Assembly (NCBI GenBank): GCA_023634235.1
Contig: JAMKCF010000029.1
Coordinates: 372,001-436,000, forward strand
Reading direction: 5' to 3'
Length of the DNA stretch: 64,000 bases
Origin: Pisaster brevispinus
Lineage: Eukaryota > Echinodermata > Asteroidea > Forcipulatida > Asteriidae
The notes beneath the pieces are model-generated. The model was not told the origin of the DNA, ran no database searches, and worked only from the letters and a program-made list of their open reading frames with translations. Shown here piece by piece: positions 9,907 through 20,540 of the stretch; within the stretch, counting starts at the first letter, position 1; the number at the start of each line of letters is the position of its first letter. The translations under genes were made by a program, and so were the position numbers.

Positions 9907-11253
9907 TTATGATTGACCCTGCTGTGATTCCAGCCCTTCCTCGGGTCGTAGGACAGGCTGGTTGGCGTTTCCCTGACGCTCACGTTTATTCCTATTTTCT
10001 GGGCATTCCCGTGCAAAGTGTCCATTTCTGTGACAATTGTAGCACCTGTCCCCTCTGGTGTCACGCCTCCTAAATGTTTGACCAGCCTCTTCCCTTGTTT
10101 GGTCCATCTGCTGTCCTACGGCGTGCGGTTCAACATCATCAGTGGGGTGGTCCAGCATCCTACACTTCCCGCTGCCGGACTTGGGCCCACTCCTTTGAGC
10201 CTCGATTTTCTCAAAATTTTCGGTGGCTAACGCCGCCCGTATTGCCTCATCAAGTGTTGAAGGGTTTGCCCGGAACACACCTTCTCGAATGGACTGACTG
10301 GCTATCGCATCGGAGAAGTGTCCTCTTGCAAGGCGGTCCCTTGCGGTTTCCGTGAACTCTGGGTACGAAAATGCCGACAGCTCGCGTACTGCCTGACCGA
10401 GCTCCTGGATAGTTTCCTTCGACCCCTGCCTTTTATTACTCAGCTCCAGAAGGAAGTTTTCTGCTCGTTCCCCTGGCCCAAAACGTCCATCCAAAAGTTT
10501 TAAAAGATCACTGTATGAGTGTCTCTTCTTTTCCCCACCTCCGTGGTGAAGAAGCACCTTCAGTGCCGGACCCTGGAGGTTTGCCGCCAGAAATACGGCT
10601 GCCTCCTCGTCATCCCATCCATTGACTAGTTTACATGACTCAAAATGTTCCTTATAGTCAATCCAAGGCTGCTTGTCCCCAAAACGGTCTGGGACAATCT
10701 TGGGGCGACCTGTTCCCCTTTTAAGCCTCTCCTGCAGCTGTTCTTGTCCTATAATTCGTTGATCTCGTTTGAGAGGCCATGGTGTATCCTTAGAGGCTTC
10801 TGTGCCTCCTATATCACGGCCCGTTTCTTCACCTTCCTCTCGTAATTTACCAATAGGATCCACGGGTTTTGGTAGTTCTTTGATAGCCTCCACAGGGGCG
10901 TTTTGTCTCCCTTAATGGCAGTAGATTGTGCCTGTGGCATCCACGAATTGTTCTTTTTCATGATGTTCCTTGGAGGTGTACAGTCGCCTCCTGTGGCCTC
11001 CTGTCCTGTGCCATGCACATTAGTATTAAATCGAGGCAAGTCCGGTCTCCAAACCGGAATCCAGCGACGCCTCCTGACTTGAGCGTCTCCAAGCTTCCTC
11101 TAAACGGGACAATCTATTTGTCAACTGCTCCATCTTAGCCTCCTGTCGTGGACTCTCCTCCATTGAACGTTGAAGTTCATCCTCCCTTCCTTGGAGGTCC
11201 ATACAAAGGCTGTCAACCTCCTCTTGGAGTTCTGTAGCAGTTGGGTCCGTCAT
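9907..11253 (-). pseudogene. Gag polyprotein of Ty3/gypsy element, frameshifted
   Basis: Gag forms the RNA-packaging capsid. The frame begins at 11253 with MTDPTATELQEEVDSLCMDL, a coiled-coil-like acidic start running to 11026. It then needs two frame changes, near 11035 and near 10900 (at an AAAACGCCCC run), to reach the long frame 10893-9907. The long frame has a capsid-like region (FGDKQPWIDYKEHFESC, LQGPAL, LLKLLDGRFGPGERAENFL). About residues 284-297 form a CCHC zinc knuckle, CYNCHRNGHFAREC, before a basic tail and TAA. Typical gypsy retrotransposon gag (Retrotrans_gag plus zf-CCHC) organisation. Two frameshifts make it a dead copy. Confidence 0.85.
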
Positions 11254-11360
11254 TGTTTGTCTTATTTATTAAGGTTTGATTAATTTGAGGCGTCCTGTTA
11301 ATTAAGGCCTCTCCAAGCCTCCCAGAAGCTAGAACATGGGCAAATGGCAGCTAGGCGTAT

Positions 11361-11379
11361 AATCCCACTTCTGACACCA
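11361..11379 (-). other. Primer-binding site, tRNA-Leu type
   Basis: Two bases inside the LTR the minus strand reads TGGTGTCAGAAGTGGGATT. From memory, the CCA-tailed 3' end of animal tRNA-Leu(CAG) would pair with TGGTGTCAGGAGTGGGATT, one mismatch. Its position next to the LTR end CCGCCACA fits a reverse-transcription primer site. Confidence 0.75.
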
Positions 11380-11381
11380 TT

Positions 11382-12396
11382 TGTGGCGGGACTAGCCCAA
11401 TCCGAGGTTACTAGAATCCCTCTCGGACCCGCTATCCAGCGGCCGGGAATGTAGGTCCGTTTGGATGGAGATATACCGCCCTATACGCGTAGCCACATTC
11501 ACCCACGCCTACTAAACCTCTGGGATGACAAGGATATACAATAAATCACACAAGAGATTGATCTGAGTTGGCAATTAATTTATTGTGATGAACTCATTCT
11601 TTATTGGACCCTGATTAGTTATTGGTAGCCTCCCTGATTAACTATTGTTAGCCTCCCTACTCCATTTAGTTCCCTGCAATCAGTTGCCTATAGGTAGCCT
11701 CGCACTAGGCGCTACATGTACTGCAAGGCAGTGCTGGGCGGCGCGGTAATGCCTGGATGGGGGTCAGCCTCAGGGTATCCGTGATGCCGTACGCCTCTGG
11801 CGTCCTTGAGCGTATCCCTCCTCCTCGAATCCCGCCCTCTATCGTCCTGAGTACTCCCTGAGTCTCCCTCGTAGAGGTTCGCTCGTCCCCAGCGCCTTGC
11901 ATTCAAACCAAAGGCGCTGGGATGGGCAAACGCTCATTAGTTAATGCTCAGTCCCATCATGCATCACACTCACACTGCAAGCACTGCACGCATGACTTAC
12001 TTCCTGAACAAGAATCTGTGCAAGCTGATTAGCCCATCCCAGCGGTCCTGGATAGGCCGCTGGGGCCGAGCGAATCGTAGAGGCGGCAGGCATGCGAGCG
12101 CGCACTCCCCGGCTCCGTTCCGCTACAACGGCCTATAGCTGTTCGTCGCTACGCCTCCAGTAGCCTCCCCGGACCCTGCGACTTGACCCCAGCCCGACTT
12201 CACCGTCCGTCCAGCAAGCCGTCAGCCCCGCTGGTGCCTACCTACTGACTCCTGCTCCAGTCGTGACTGCACTGCTCCGTCGTTACTGCTTCTAACTAAC
12301 TCCGAACTTGAACTGCCTGAGCTGCCGCGCCTGCAGCTTTTTTATAGGAGCCCGCAGCTGCTCGCGCGCCCTCTATGTTGAGTCATTTGCGCCACA
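11382..12396 (-). repeat. LTR of gypsy element (1,015 bp)
   Basis: The plus-strand edges are TGTGGCG at 11382 and CGCCACA at 12396, perfect 7-bp inverted LTR ends with TG..CA. The inner edge is two bases from the primer-binding site. It is GC-rich, has a minus-strand TATA box near its outer end and has AATAAA on the minus strand near 11580-11615. Only one LTR is present. Confidence 0.8.
12338..12346 (-). promoter_or_regulatory. TATA box of the LTR promoter
   Basis: The minus strand reads TATAAAAAA about 50 bp inside the outer LTR edge, the usual position for the start of retroelement transcription on the minus strand. Confidence 0.5.
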
Positions 12397-12587
12397 ATAC
12401 CATGAAATGGTTAGACTTTGTGAAGACATTGGAGGTCATCATACTCCCACATACAGCCATCTTGATTAGATTCCATTCAAATGAGAGAACCCAAACCGAG
12501 GCTGGGAGGAAAAAGTAGTCTGGTCCCTCTTAAGAAGATGGCAACTAGAGGCACTGTGTATACTGCATATGACAACAAGGCATGATT

Positions 12588-13000
12588 TAAAAGCCCATTC
12601 TCATGTGTACAATAAGCCATTTGCGAGTTAGATTTGAAAAAAGTTTCATACAATGGAGTGCTCAGTCAAAAGTTACCGCTCAAATTTGAATTACTCAGAC
12701 TATAGAGACAGTTGCTCTGTCAAATGGTTCGGAGCAAGCTTAAACTCCAGATGAGCAAACCCTGGTACCTTTGTGCCATACACATTGATTTAGGTATGCG
12801 TACGGGTGTTCACCGTCTCTTACGTACCTAACTTGCCCCGAATCATGTGACATAGCAACTGTCTCTATAGTCTGAAGAATTCATATTAAAGTGGTAACTT
12901 ACATGCAGTTGAATGGTTTCAAATGGTTGGTCAACACTCTGGAAAATGTCACCAAGAGTAGTAGGGTTAATGTTCTAAGACTGACCACACTGCATCAAGT
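12588..13000. repeat. ~410-bp repeat, copy 2, right flank of gypsy remnant
   Basis: Direct repeat of 9333-9743, with the same ends and only scattered substitutions. After the shared GCATCAAGTT the sequence runs into unrelated DNA. Confidence 0.8.
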
Positions 13001-13460
13001 TTTTTGATGCATGTAAGATTATTTGTCATATCCAAATTCTACCCTAGTTATATGTTGTTTTAACATGTACATGGACATATTAGTATTTGGGTTTGGATCA
13101 ATAAAATGACAAAAACTTTTCTATTTTGAACATTTTTACCAATGTTTTACTTTCTCTTTAGGCTCACCACAAAATATATTCTCTTTAGTTCTCCTCATCA
13201 GTAACCCAAAAATTGTTATGCTCCTGACTGAATCTTCTAAGCACAAAACAAAACTACTGTGGCCTCAGCAAATTTCGAGTTGTGCCATCACCAGAAACAA
13301 AAAAAACATATCAATGTGGCCTTTCATTCAGCTTTAATGCCATTTCGCAAAAAAAGGGGATAAAGAAGACAATTCTCACCAAATGCTAAACAATTTTAAA
13401 AATCAAACAATTTTCAAACAAGAATAACAAATATAAAACATTTTTTACGTATAGGCCAGG

Positions 13461-13607
13461 GGCCAATTTCACAAAGAGTTAAGATTGATCTAAACTGTGA
13501 ATCAATCTTAATTGCTAAGCAAAGTGTGATGTCACCATAGAAATTACTATGGTGATACTGACAACTCATCTTCAGATGAATCTTAGTGCTTTGTGAAATC
13601 GATCCCT
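13461..13607. repeat. MITE-like element, family A (TTTCACAAAG ends)
   Basis: The left end GGCCAATTTCACAAAGAGTT and the right end CTTTGTGAAATCGATCC are inverted repeats. The ATTGCTAAGCAAAGTGTGAT core and GATGAATCTTAGTG are shared with copies at 15951, 25266 and 54088. About 150 bp, noncoding. Confidence 0.7.
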
Positions 13608-13614
13608 GGTCATT

Positions 13615-13795
13615 CTTTTTGTTGTGTGTTGTATGCTTACATTGATGTGTATTAAGCACTGGATACTCGGTACTTTCCTGAGTCCTGTGAAAAAAATCCA
13701 CATGCATTATTACTTGGCTGGGATTCAAACCCACGACCTTTGCCCTTCTAGTGCAGATGTCTTACCACTAGACCACTGAAATTGCCCGGTAACTA
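13615..13795 (-). mobile_element. tRNA-derived SINE, minus strand (same family as 38015)
   Basis: On the minus strand: head TGGTCTAGTGGTAAGACATC, box B GGGTTTGAATCCC, then a tail with TTTTTTTCACAGGACTCAGG, AAAGTACCGAGTATCCAGTG and ACACATCAATGTAAGC. Head and tail match the compound copy at 38 kb. Confidence 0.75.
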
Positions 13796-13984
13796 GAGCC
13801 TGGTTTGTTGCTATCCTGTTTGACGATTGTTATCCTGTTTGAACAGGAAGTTTGAGATTTAAACTCTGCAAGTCTAAAAAGACTGAAATGTTGAACCACT
13901 GACCTCTGAGCTGAAGCACTGACCACCCTGTATACTTCATTCAAATGATCTGTTGGTCCTTTGATTGGTTTGCCAGCGCGTAAT

Positions 13985-14278
13985 CCATTTGCGAGTTAGA
14001 TTTGAATAATGTCTGGTACAAAGACTTGCTTAGCCACAAGTTACCACTTGGATTTGAATTCCTCAGACTACAGAAACAGTCGCTATGGTAGATGAGCAAA
14101 CCCTGGTACCATTGTGTCATACACACTCATTCAATTGTGTATGGGTGTTCACCGTCTCTTACGTTACTACGCAAAAGCTTGCCTCGAATAGTGTAACATA
14201 GCAACTAATTCAAGCGGGAACTTTTGACTATATAAGCAAGTCTTTGTACCAGACATTCAAATCTCAACTCGTTAATGG
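13985..14278. mobile_element. MITE with ~46-bp terminal inverted repeats
   Basis: The left end CCATTTGCGAGTTAGATTTG, then AATAATGTCTGGTACAAAG and ACTTGCTTA, is mirrored at the right end. The mirror differs by a 2-base gap and a few substitutions. The interior shares GATGAGCAAACCCTGGTACC and GGGTGTTCACCGTCTCTTAC with the repeats flanking the gypsy remnant. No coding capacity, so it would need a transposase supplied elsewhere. Confidence 0.75.
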
Positions 14279-15950
14279 CATAATGAAGTACCAGTTATAA
14301 TTCGGCAAAATTAGGGGAAGTATTATGACAAATCTATGGGCAATTTTTCTACTACATTACTTCAGAGGGGTCGTTTCTAGCAATGTTTTATAATATATCA
14401 ACAGCTCCCCAGTGCTCTTTACCAAATAAGTTTTGTGGTCATAAATTGATGAAGTAATTACCAAAGTTATACCGCCCCATTGCCGCATCTGATAGGTTAT
14501 ACTTTTGGTACAACAGGGACTTCGATATTTGTCCGTCGTGTAAGAACGTGAAGCGAATTAAATTGGCTTTATAATTAATTAACTTACTGTGTTTTTAAAA
14601 AAAAAGTCTGGATTGTGCAAAGGTGAATATGCACGCTGACTACCCCAACTGCCTTGCCACAAAGGTTTCCCCAAACACCCCCCAAAAATAATAAAATATA
14701 AAAAAAATTAAATAAAAAATGAAGAAACAGATTATAACAACAATCACAACAACAACAACAACAACAAAAGACAGCATAAGTAGGGGAATTCAATTAACAC
14801 AAACTTTTCAAAACACTTTTGCTCAAAAATGTTCGAAATGCAACAGAGGTCAAGCATCGTTTTCTGATTTCCCCTCCAGTGTCCCTGAGCCCGGGCCTAC
14901 AACGGCGTTGCCTTGCGCGCTCTCATTGATTGTCAGTACCCGCCTCCTTATTTGAGAGTCCTGGACCTGGCCTTGAAAAATAATAATAATAATTCATAGA
15001 ATGTACGTCACCTCCGCCACTTTCCAACATGTCTTTTTCAGTGCAAAGCGGGCGTAAATACGGTCTTCAAAACACAATAGCCAGAACACAATAGTGAAAG
15101 CCTTCAGCAACAGCAGCATTCTGCGCTTGGATGCACATTGTACATTTATAATTTTATACTACGTGGCTGTGCACTGTACAAGACTTGACTCCGAATATTT
15201 AGTGGTGAAAATAGATGCTACCGTTTCGCTACGACATCACCACACACCGTGTATTCCATCATCGTTACGCCGTCTTCGTCTTGTTTCATCTTCTCCACGT
15301 CCCCTTCTCCATCCGGTAGGATTATTTTTTGTTGGTTCATATCTCCGTATATTCTCTATCCGTAAGCTGCAGTGTGTGGCCCTTTCTCTATGATTGTAAT
15401 GTACATACTAGCATCGACATTGCCAGTAGTGCATCATGTTTGATCAAACTAGCGTGCATAGCAATAACATTAAGCCAAGCTATCTACAGCTGTATGATAT
15501 TAACGCTAAAACGTCGCCCACTGTAGTGAGGCATTTTATAAACCATCGAATCAATTCCAATGGCTGATATATTACCACTCAGTCTTTACCTTAGTAATAA
15601 TAGCAGGCCTAATGAATGTAAATTTTCGGTTATATGTTGGTATATGTGTATCATTCTTTCTCAACATGGAGAGGGAAAATGAGATTGATTTGAACGGGCT
15701 TTAGGGAGGCTCGTGGGTCAATTCCTCCCCCATCTCACCCCCCCCCTTTGCTCAGTGATATGGAAGATTTAATAGTAAACAATACAGTCAGGGCTGCTGG
15801 TGATGGTAACAAAATGTTCACCAGCGTTATTTGAATCATGTTGATATAATCTTAACATTGGCGCGTTGTAATGGGTGGTGGAAATGCAGCCTCCCTTAGG
15901 CATGTGTGAAGTGACATGGAGATGTAAAAATAATTATGAGCAAATTGTGA
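14279..15950. other. Noncoding stretch with repeats and (ACA)n
   Basis: 14290-14490 resembles the right part of the F-family repeats (CAGTGCTCTTTACCAAATAA, AATTACCAAAG). 14736-14766 is an (ACA)n microsatellite. I see no supported exon. A noncoding first exon of the fucosyltransferase near 15190-15330 is possible but unproved. Confidence 0.4.
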
Positions 15951-16094
15951 ACTCAATTTCACAAAACACTATAACTCATCTTTGTGAGGTGTCAATATCG
16001 CTTAAGTGATTTGTATTGTGACATCACACTTTGCTTAGCAATTAAAACTTAAACACAATTAAGATCAATCTTAGCTCTTCGTGAAATTGGCCCC
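15951..16094. repeat. MITE-like element, family A, copy 2
   Basis: ACTCAATTTCACAAAACACT at the left and CTTCGTGAAATTGGCCCC at the right, with the family core TGTGACATCACACTTTGCTT reversed relative to 13461. Confidence 0.65.
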
Positions 16095-16315
16095 AGTTAT
16101 TTTAGGACATGACAAAATAGTTACCTGCCTTACTGTAACGTACTTCCATGCAGGTCGGTAAAACATGTTTCAGGCATACACGACATATTACAATATTGCC
16201 CATTGTTATAAAGAACGAGTAAATACTTACGTCGTTACAAAGTCTGCTATATTTTTTTTTAGGATATAGGATTATCTGATGACAAGACACTGATCTGTGT
16301 CAAGAAGGAACAAAA

Positions 16316-18229
16316 ATGGCGGGACTTTTTAAGAAGGTAATGTGTTCACCTCTGGGTAAAAATCCACACATTTACTTTGTAAAAAGTTGGGACGGTAGCG
16401 TATTCTGCTCTACCGGCCAGGCTCCTGGTGGATGATACCCATGGCTATTATGATCCTTACGGAATTGAAGGGGTAACTATGTTTCAGCCCATGGAGCAAG
16501 TGGCAATCAGTTATGTGCAGCCCCCTTACCTTGAAGTGCCCGTCCGGCTTTGTGATGTTAGGCGATATCTCAATACTAATAATAGTAACATTAATATAAA
16601 AAAAATACAATAGATTACAATAAAAACCAATAAAATCAGAAAATAAATACTGAGCATCCTTAGTTTCATTACCAGAAATAAAACAATAATAATATTTTGG
16701 TAGTCTAGACACAAATTATAGCATTTTCACTTGTGATGTTTGAATGCTTGAAAATCGAACTGTTTTTATGTTTTCAGTTCATCTCTGTCAGTGCTCGCCG
16801 AAGAATCATGTTGAGGTTTGTTCTATCACTGCTAGCAGTCTCACTTGCCTGCAGTGGTTGGTTGCTCTTTAACAGAGCCCTAACAATAGACCAAACCTAT
16901 GGCTTCCACACAATTAGCCGTCAAGAACCCTTATCAAATACTGTTCCCAAGAAATACGACAGTCCAGTAATTAATCAGAAGAACGCATCACATAAAACAG
17001 AGAAACCAAAAGAGATTCCTAAAGTTCCATTGGAAGCAACTGTTCCAACAAAAAGAACTGTTCCAGTGAAAGAAGCTGTTCCAAAGAATGGAACAGTTCC
17101 AGTGAAACCCACGCCGTGCAAGAAAAGGATCGCCATCTTTAAACCATCCCCAGGGTTCAGAAGTTGGCGGGAATTTGGGGATCTCGATGACCGATTTGAC
17201 CGTGCTAAAAAACGAAACCCTTCCCAGATGCCTATCACACCTCGTCTACAGTGCCCGGAACACCAATGTGAAATCGAATTTATCGCAACACTCAGACATG
17301 ACTGGCTGAAGAACTGCGATGGCATCATTGTTAGTCTAGACAAGGTACCAAATGCAGCCAGACTGCAGGCCGGTGCGTTGAAAGCACTGACCAACAGAAC
17401 CAAATGGTTCCTCTTTGCGATCGAGTCTGCTGACCGATACCAGCATTGGAACAGGGACTTTAAAGATATCATGTTTCAGCATTCCATGACGTACCACTCG
17501 GAATCCGAAGTGCCGCATCCGTACAGCCGATACATCCCGAATGGGCCGATGGATACCGAGTCACGTAACGGGACAGAGGGTAAATCGGGGCTGGTAGCGT
17601 GGATGTCTTGCAGCTGTGGTAACACGCCGTGGCCTCGTTTTGCTTACGTTAAAAAATTGCAAACACTTTTACCAATTGATATCTACGGTAAATGTGGCAC
17701 TTTGGACTGTGGCAAGTTTCTGGCGGGAAAACCTTCGTACATGAACGTCCCTTGTATGAAGGCCCTTGGGAAGTATAAGTTTTATCTCGCGCTGGATAAC
17801 ACCGAGTGCGACGAGTACATTACGGAGAAGTTTTGGGACAACTCCCTCCGTGCAGGCTCCGTACCGATCGTCTACGGTGGTAGCAAGGCGGCCTACGAAC
17901 GCGTGGCACCACCCAACTCGTTCATCCACATCTCGGACTTTGAATCAATTGAGAAACTCGCCGAATACATCCGATACCTTGACAAAAACGATGACAAATA
18001 CAACGAATATTTTGCTTGGAGGTACAAGGGTCATATCGAGCATGTTTACCACCCACTGAACGTCAGCGATTTCATGTGTAGAATGGTTCCGTGGATGAAC
18101 GACGATCCGGTACCATTCAGGAGGGTTAAGGATACAGAGATGTTCCGGAGCTGTATTCATAAACCAATGGTTGGAAAAGGTGTGCTCTTAGAAAACTGGA
18201 AGCCAAGGAGTTCAGCAGTAAGTCTATGA
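16316..18229 (+). CDS. GT10 alpha-1,3-fucosyltransferase
   Basis: Type II Golgi membrane enzyme of the GT10 family, which transfers L-fucose from GDP-fucose in alpha-1,3 linkage to N-acetylglucosamine-type acceptors. The open frame 16733-18229 contains a membrane anchor (LRFVLSLLAVSLACSGWLLF), then a stem with TVPxK repeats. The catalytic core includes DIMFQHSMTYHSESEVPHPY and the family signature FYLALDNTECDEYITEKFWD, then NSLRAGSVPIVYGG. The Met at 16808-16810 is a plausible start (473 aa). I prefer a two-exon model: ATG GCG at 16316 encodes MAGLFKK, donor GTAATG at 16337, acceptor TTTTCAG ending 16777, joining in frame (490 aa). A perfect GTAAGT at 18218 lies just before the TGA at 18227, so an alternative 3' end is possible. 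Ten further codons upstream of the acceptor are probably intronic. The precise orthologue among animal FucTs is not clear. Confidence 0.9.
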
Positions 18230-20166
18230 TTTGCACTGCACTAACTGGCTAGATTTGGCATGGTGCAGAACTTGATAAAATAATATGAAAGATGTTAATA
18301 TCACCTAAGTTGTTTTTGCATGTTAACCAATACAGTCTGGTACTGTTTTCGCAAACTGAGTATTACTATGTATGATTATTATAGAGCAGATGGGATATGA
18401 CACATGTGGTGGTGGTGACATTGCCTTCCCAGCCCCAACCATTGTTAACACAAGCTGCGTTACAAAGTACTACTACTGTATATGAAACCATCGTGTGAAC
18501 GAACATCGCAGTTGGGGCTTGGTAGCCGTACAAGTTTGTAAATACAGTTGTAGCAGACGGCCAATCATGAGAACATTAGAAGAATTTTTTTTTAATGAAA
18601 TGAAATAGACCATGTAAACTTTGTTTACAAAAAGAGTAACCTTGTACATTCCAGGGCCTTTCAGGAAAGCAAGATACCGCGTTGGTCATTTGAGAAATTG
18701 TACACTTTGTATAATAATTTCAACATAAAACATCTTTTAAATTAACAGCTGTACAAGTTTTGAGCTGTGCCCTTTTCTTCATTTCGAAAGTTTATAAAAA
18801 TTGTACAGTTCAGTCGCCATGAAATGTAAGATTTTATTGTCTTCCATTGAGTGTGTCCAAATTGGGCCTTTAGAAAGTCCATGATCTGTTGCATTTTTGT
18901 AAACATGGCGATGTCACAGGTTTCATGATCTAGCTGAGTGGAAATATTTTTGCTGTTTGGTGGCAGCAGACCAGGTATATTTCAGTATTGGTAGGCTGTT
19001 TCCCTGTCCTTATCCACAAGGATAAGGACAGACACTGGCCCAGCGATTTCATTGGATACAATGATTTCATTGGATAAACGTGCAGAGACGTAAGCGATCA
19101 GTCGCGACGTGTGAATGGATGGGAGGTCAAAGGTGCGTTTGCCAACATTCGGTCTGGCAGGTATCTGGCGTTATTCACAAGCCTCGAAGTGTGACGTCAG
19201 ATGCTCGGGCTACAGTATTGGTTGCACAGTTCTGAGCATGCGCACATGTCCAGAAAAGAAACAACAATTTCGATATACCTGACAAGACTGCTGCCTCTCC
19301 ACAAAAATCTTCCATTGTATATTGTATTTTTCAAACCATTTTTGTAGAAAAAAATCCTATTTTCTTACTGTCCTTTTAAATAAACATTGTATAAATAAAT
19401 CAACCTGTGGAACAATATTTTACCGTGTAAAGTTCATGTCTTTGGACCCAGCCCACCACCAGCACTTTTTGTCCACAGGGATCCAAGTTCCAAAAAGTGG
19501 GAATATAAATAAAGGTATGAAAATGAGTGCTTGGCTTTTTTTGTATACCGGTGTGCACTGAAGAGAACAAAGATTAAGAAAATTGTGACGGTCGCACTCC
19601 TATTACTGTAGGTTCGGAGCGGCTTTGTATTCGTTGTTTAGTGGGAAGAGGCCCTTAGAAGGGTACGTTGCCTTTGCGGCCCTTCCAAGGCAAAACAGCG
19701 TAAACCGTAAAACGATATTTTGAAAACAATTACAGAGATAAGCTGTTTTGCCATATACAATGTAAACGGGACGAAAATGTAAAAAAGGCTGAGAAAAATA
19801 ATAAAAGGGCATGTCATATTCAAAACCATACATAGTATGCCTTTGAAACGTTGAAATGGAGAATGCGCCCTCAGTTTACCCAGAAATGATCTTACATAAA
19901 GAAAAACAAGTATTTTCGATTTGGGCTGTTTTGCAATAGAAGGGCCGTTCGGATTTGGCGCTTGGTCTATAAAATGTTTTGAAATGAGTATGGTTGGGAT
20001 AATATTAATAGTCAACGATTCAAATAAATATCCCTTGAAATTGTGTGTTTTTGTGTAATTCATGACATAACACGGGCTGCTATTGTCGAAACAAAAATGG
20101 CGTACGGTATATGTTCCACTGGTTGTATTTCAAGGCGTTATTTGACCTAGCTTAAGACTCTACAGA
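18230..20166. other. Fucosyltransferase 3' UTR and intergenic DNA
   Basis: AT-rich. Several AATAAA-like sites occur, for example near 19377 and 19500. No other exon is recognised on either strand. The minus-strand open frame at 19638-20063 has no family resemblance. Confidence 0.45.
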
Positions 20167-20540
20167 AGTTTTGAGACAACTCCCTCCGTGCAGGCTCCGT
20201 ACCGATTGTCTACGGTGGAAGCAAGGTGGCGTACGAACGCGTGGCACCACCGAACTCGTTCATCCACATCTCGGACTTTGCATTAGTCGAGAAACTCGCT
20301 GAATGCATCCGATACCTTGACACAAACGATGACAAGTACAACGAATATTTTGCTTGGAGGTACAAGGGTCATATCGAGCATGTTTACCTCCCACTGAACG
20401 TCAGCGATTTCATGTGTAGAATGGTTCCGTGGATGAACGACGATCCGTTACCGTTCCGGAGGGTTAAGGACAGAGATGTTCCAAAGCTGTATTCATAATG
20501 GTTGGAAAGGGGGTACCTCTGACGAAGTGGAAGCTAGTGG
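20167..20540 (+). pseudogene. Truncated GT10 fucosyltransferase copy
   Basis: Closely matches 17831-18215 of the intact gene, starting inside the signature at EKFWD. The Trp codon of that motif is TGA here (AAGTTTTGAGACAAC). A 2-base loss in GATACAGAGATG (now GACAGAGATG, near 20470) shifts the C-terminal frame. The stretch between (VAYERVAPPNSFIHISDF, NEYFAWRYKGHIEHVYLPLN) is well preserved, so the copy is fairly recent. No N-terminal part lies upstream, so it cannot make an enzyme. Confidence 0.9.

Larger units (their letters stand above)
9744..12396 (-). mobile_element. Truncated Ty3/gypsy retrotransposon (LTR, PBS, gag, start of PR)
   Basis: On the minus strand the order is LTR (12396 to 11382), primer-binding site, gag and the first part of protease. 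Reverse transcriptase, RNase H, integrase and the second LTR are missing. The 3' break falls inside protease at 9743/9744, exactly where the flanking 410-bp repeat begins. GC content is visibly higher than in the neighbourhood. The gag frameshifts and the truncation show an inactive copy. Confidence 0.85.

Noticed and set aside
16975..17472. 165-codon open frame antisense to the fucosyltransferase
   Set aside because: A shadow of a real coding sequence on the other strand, with no family resemblance.
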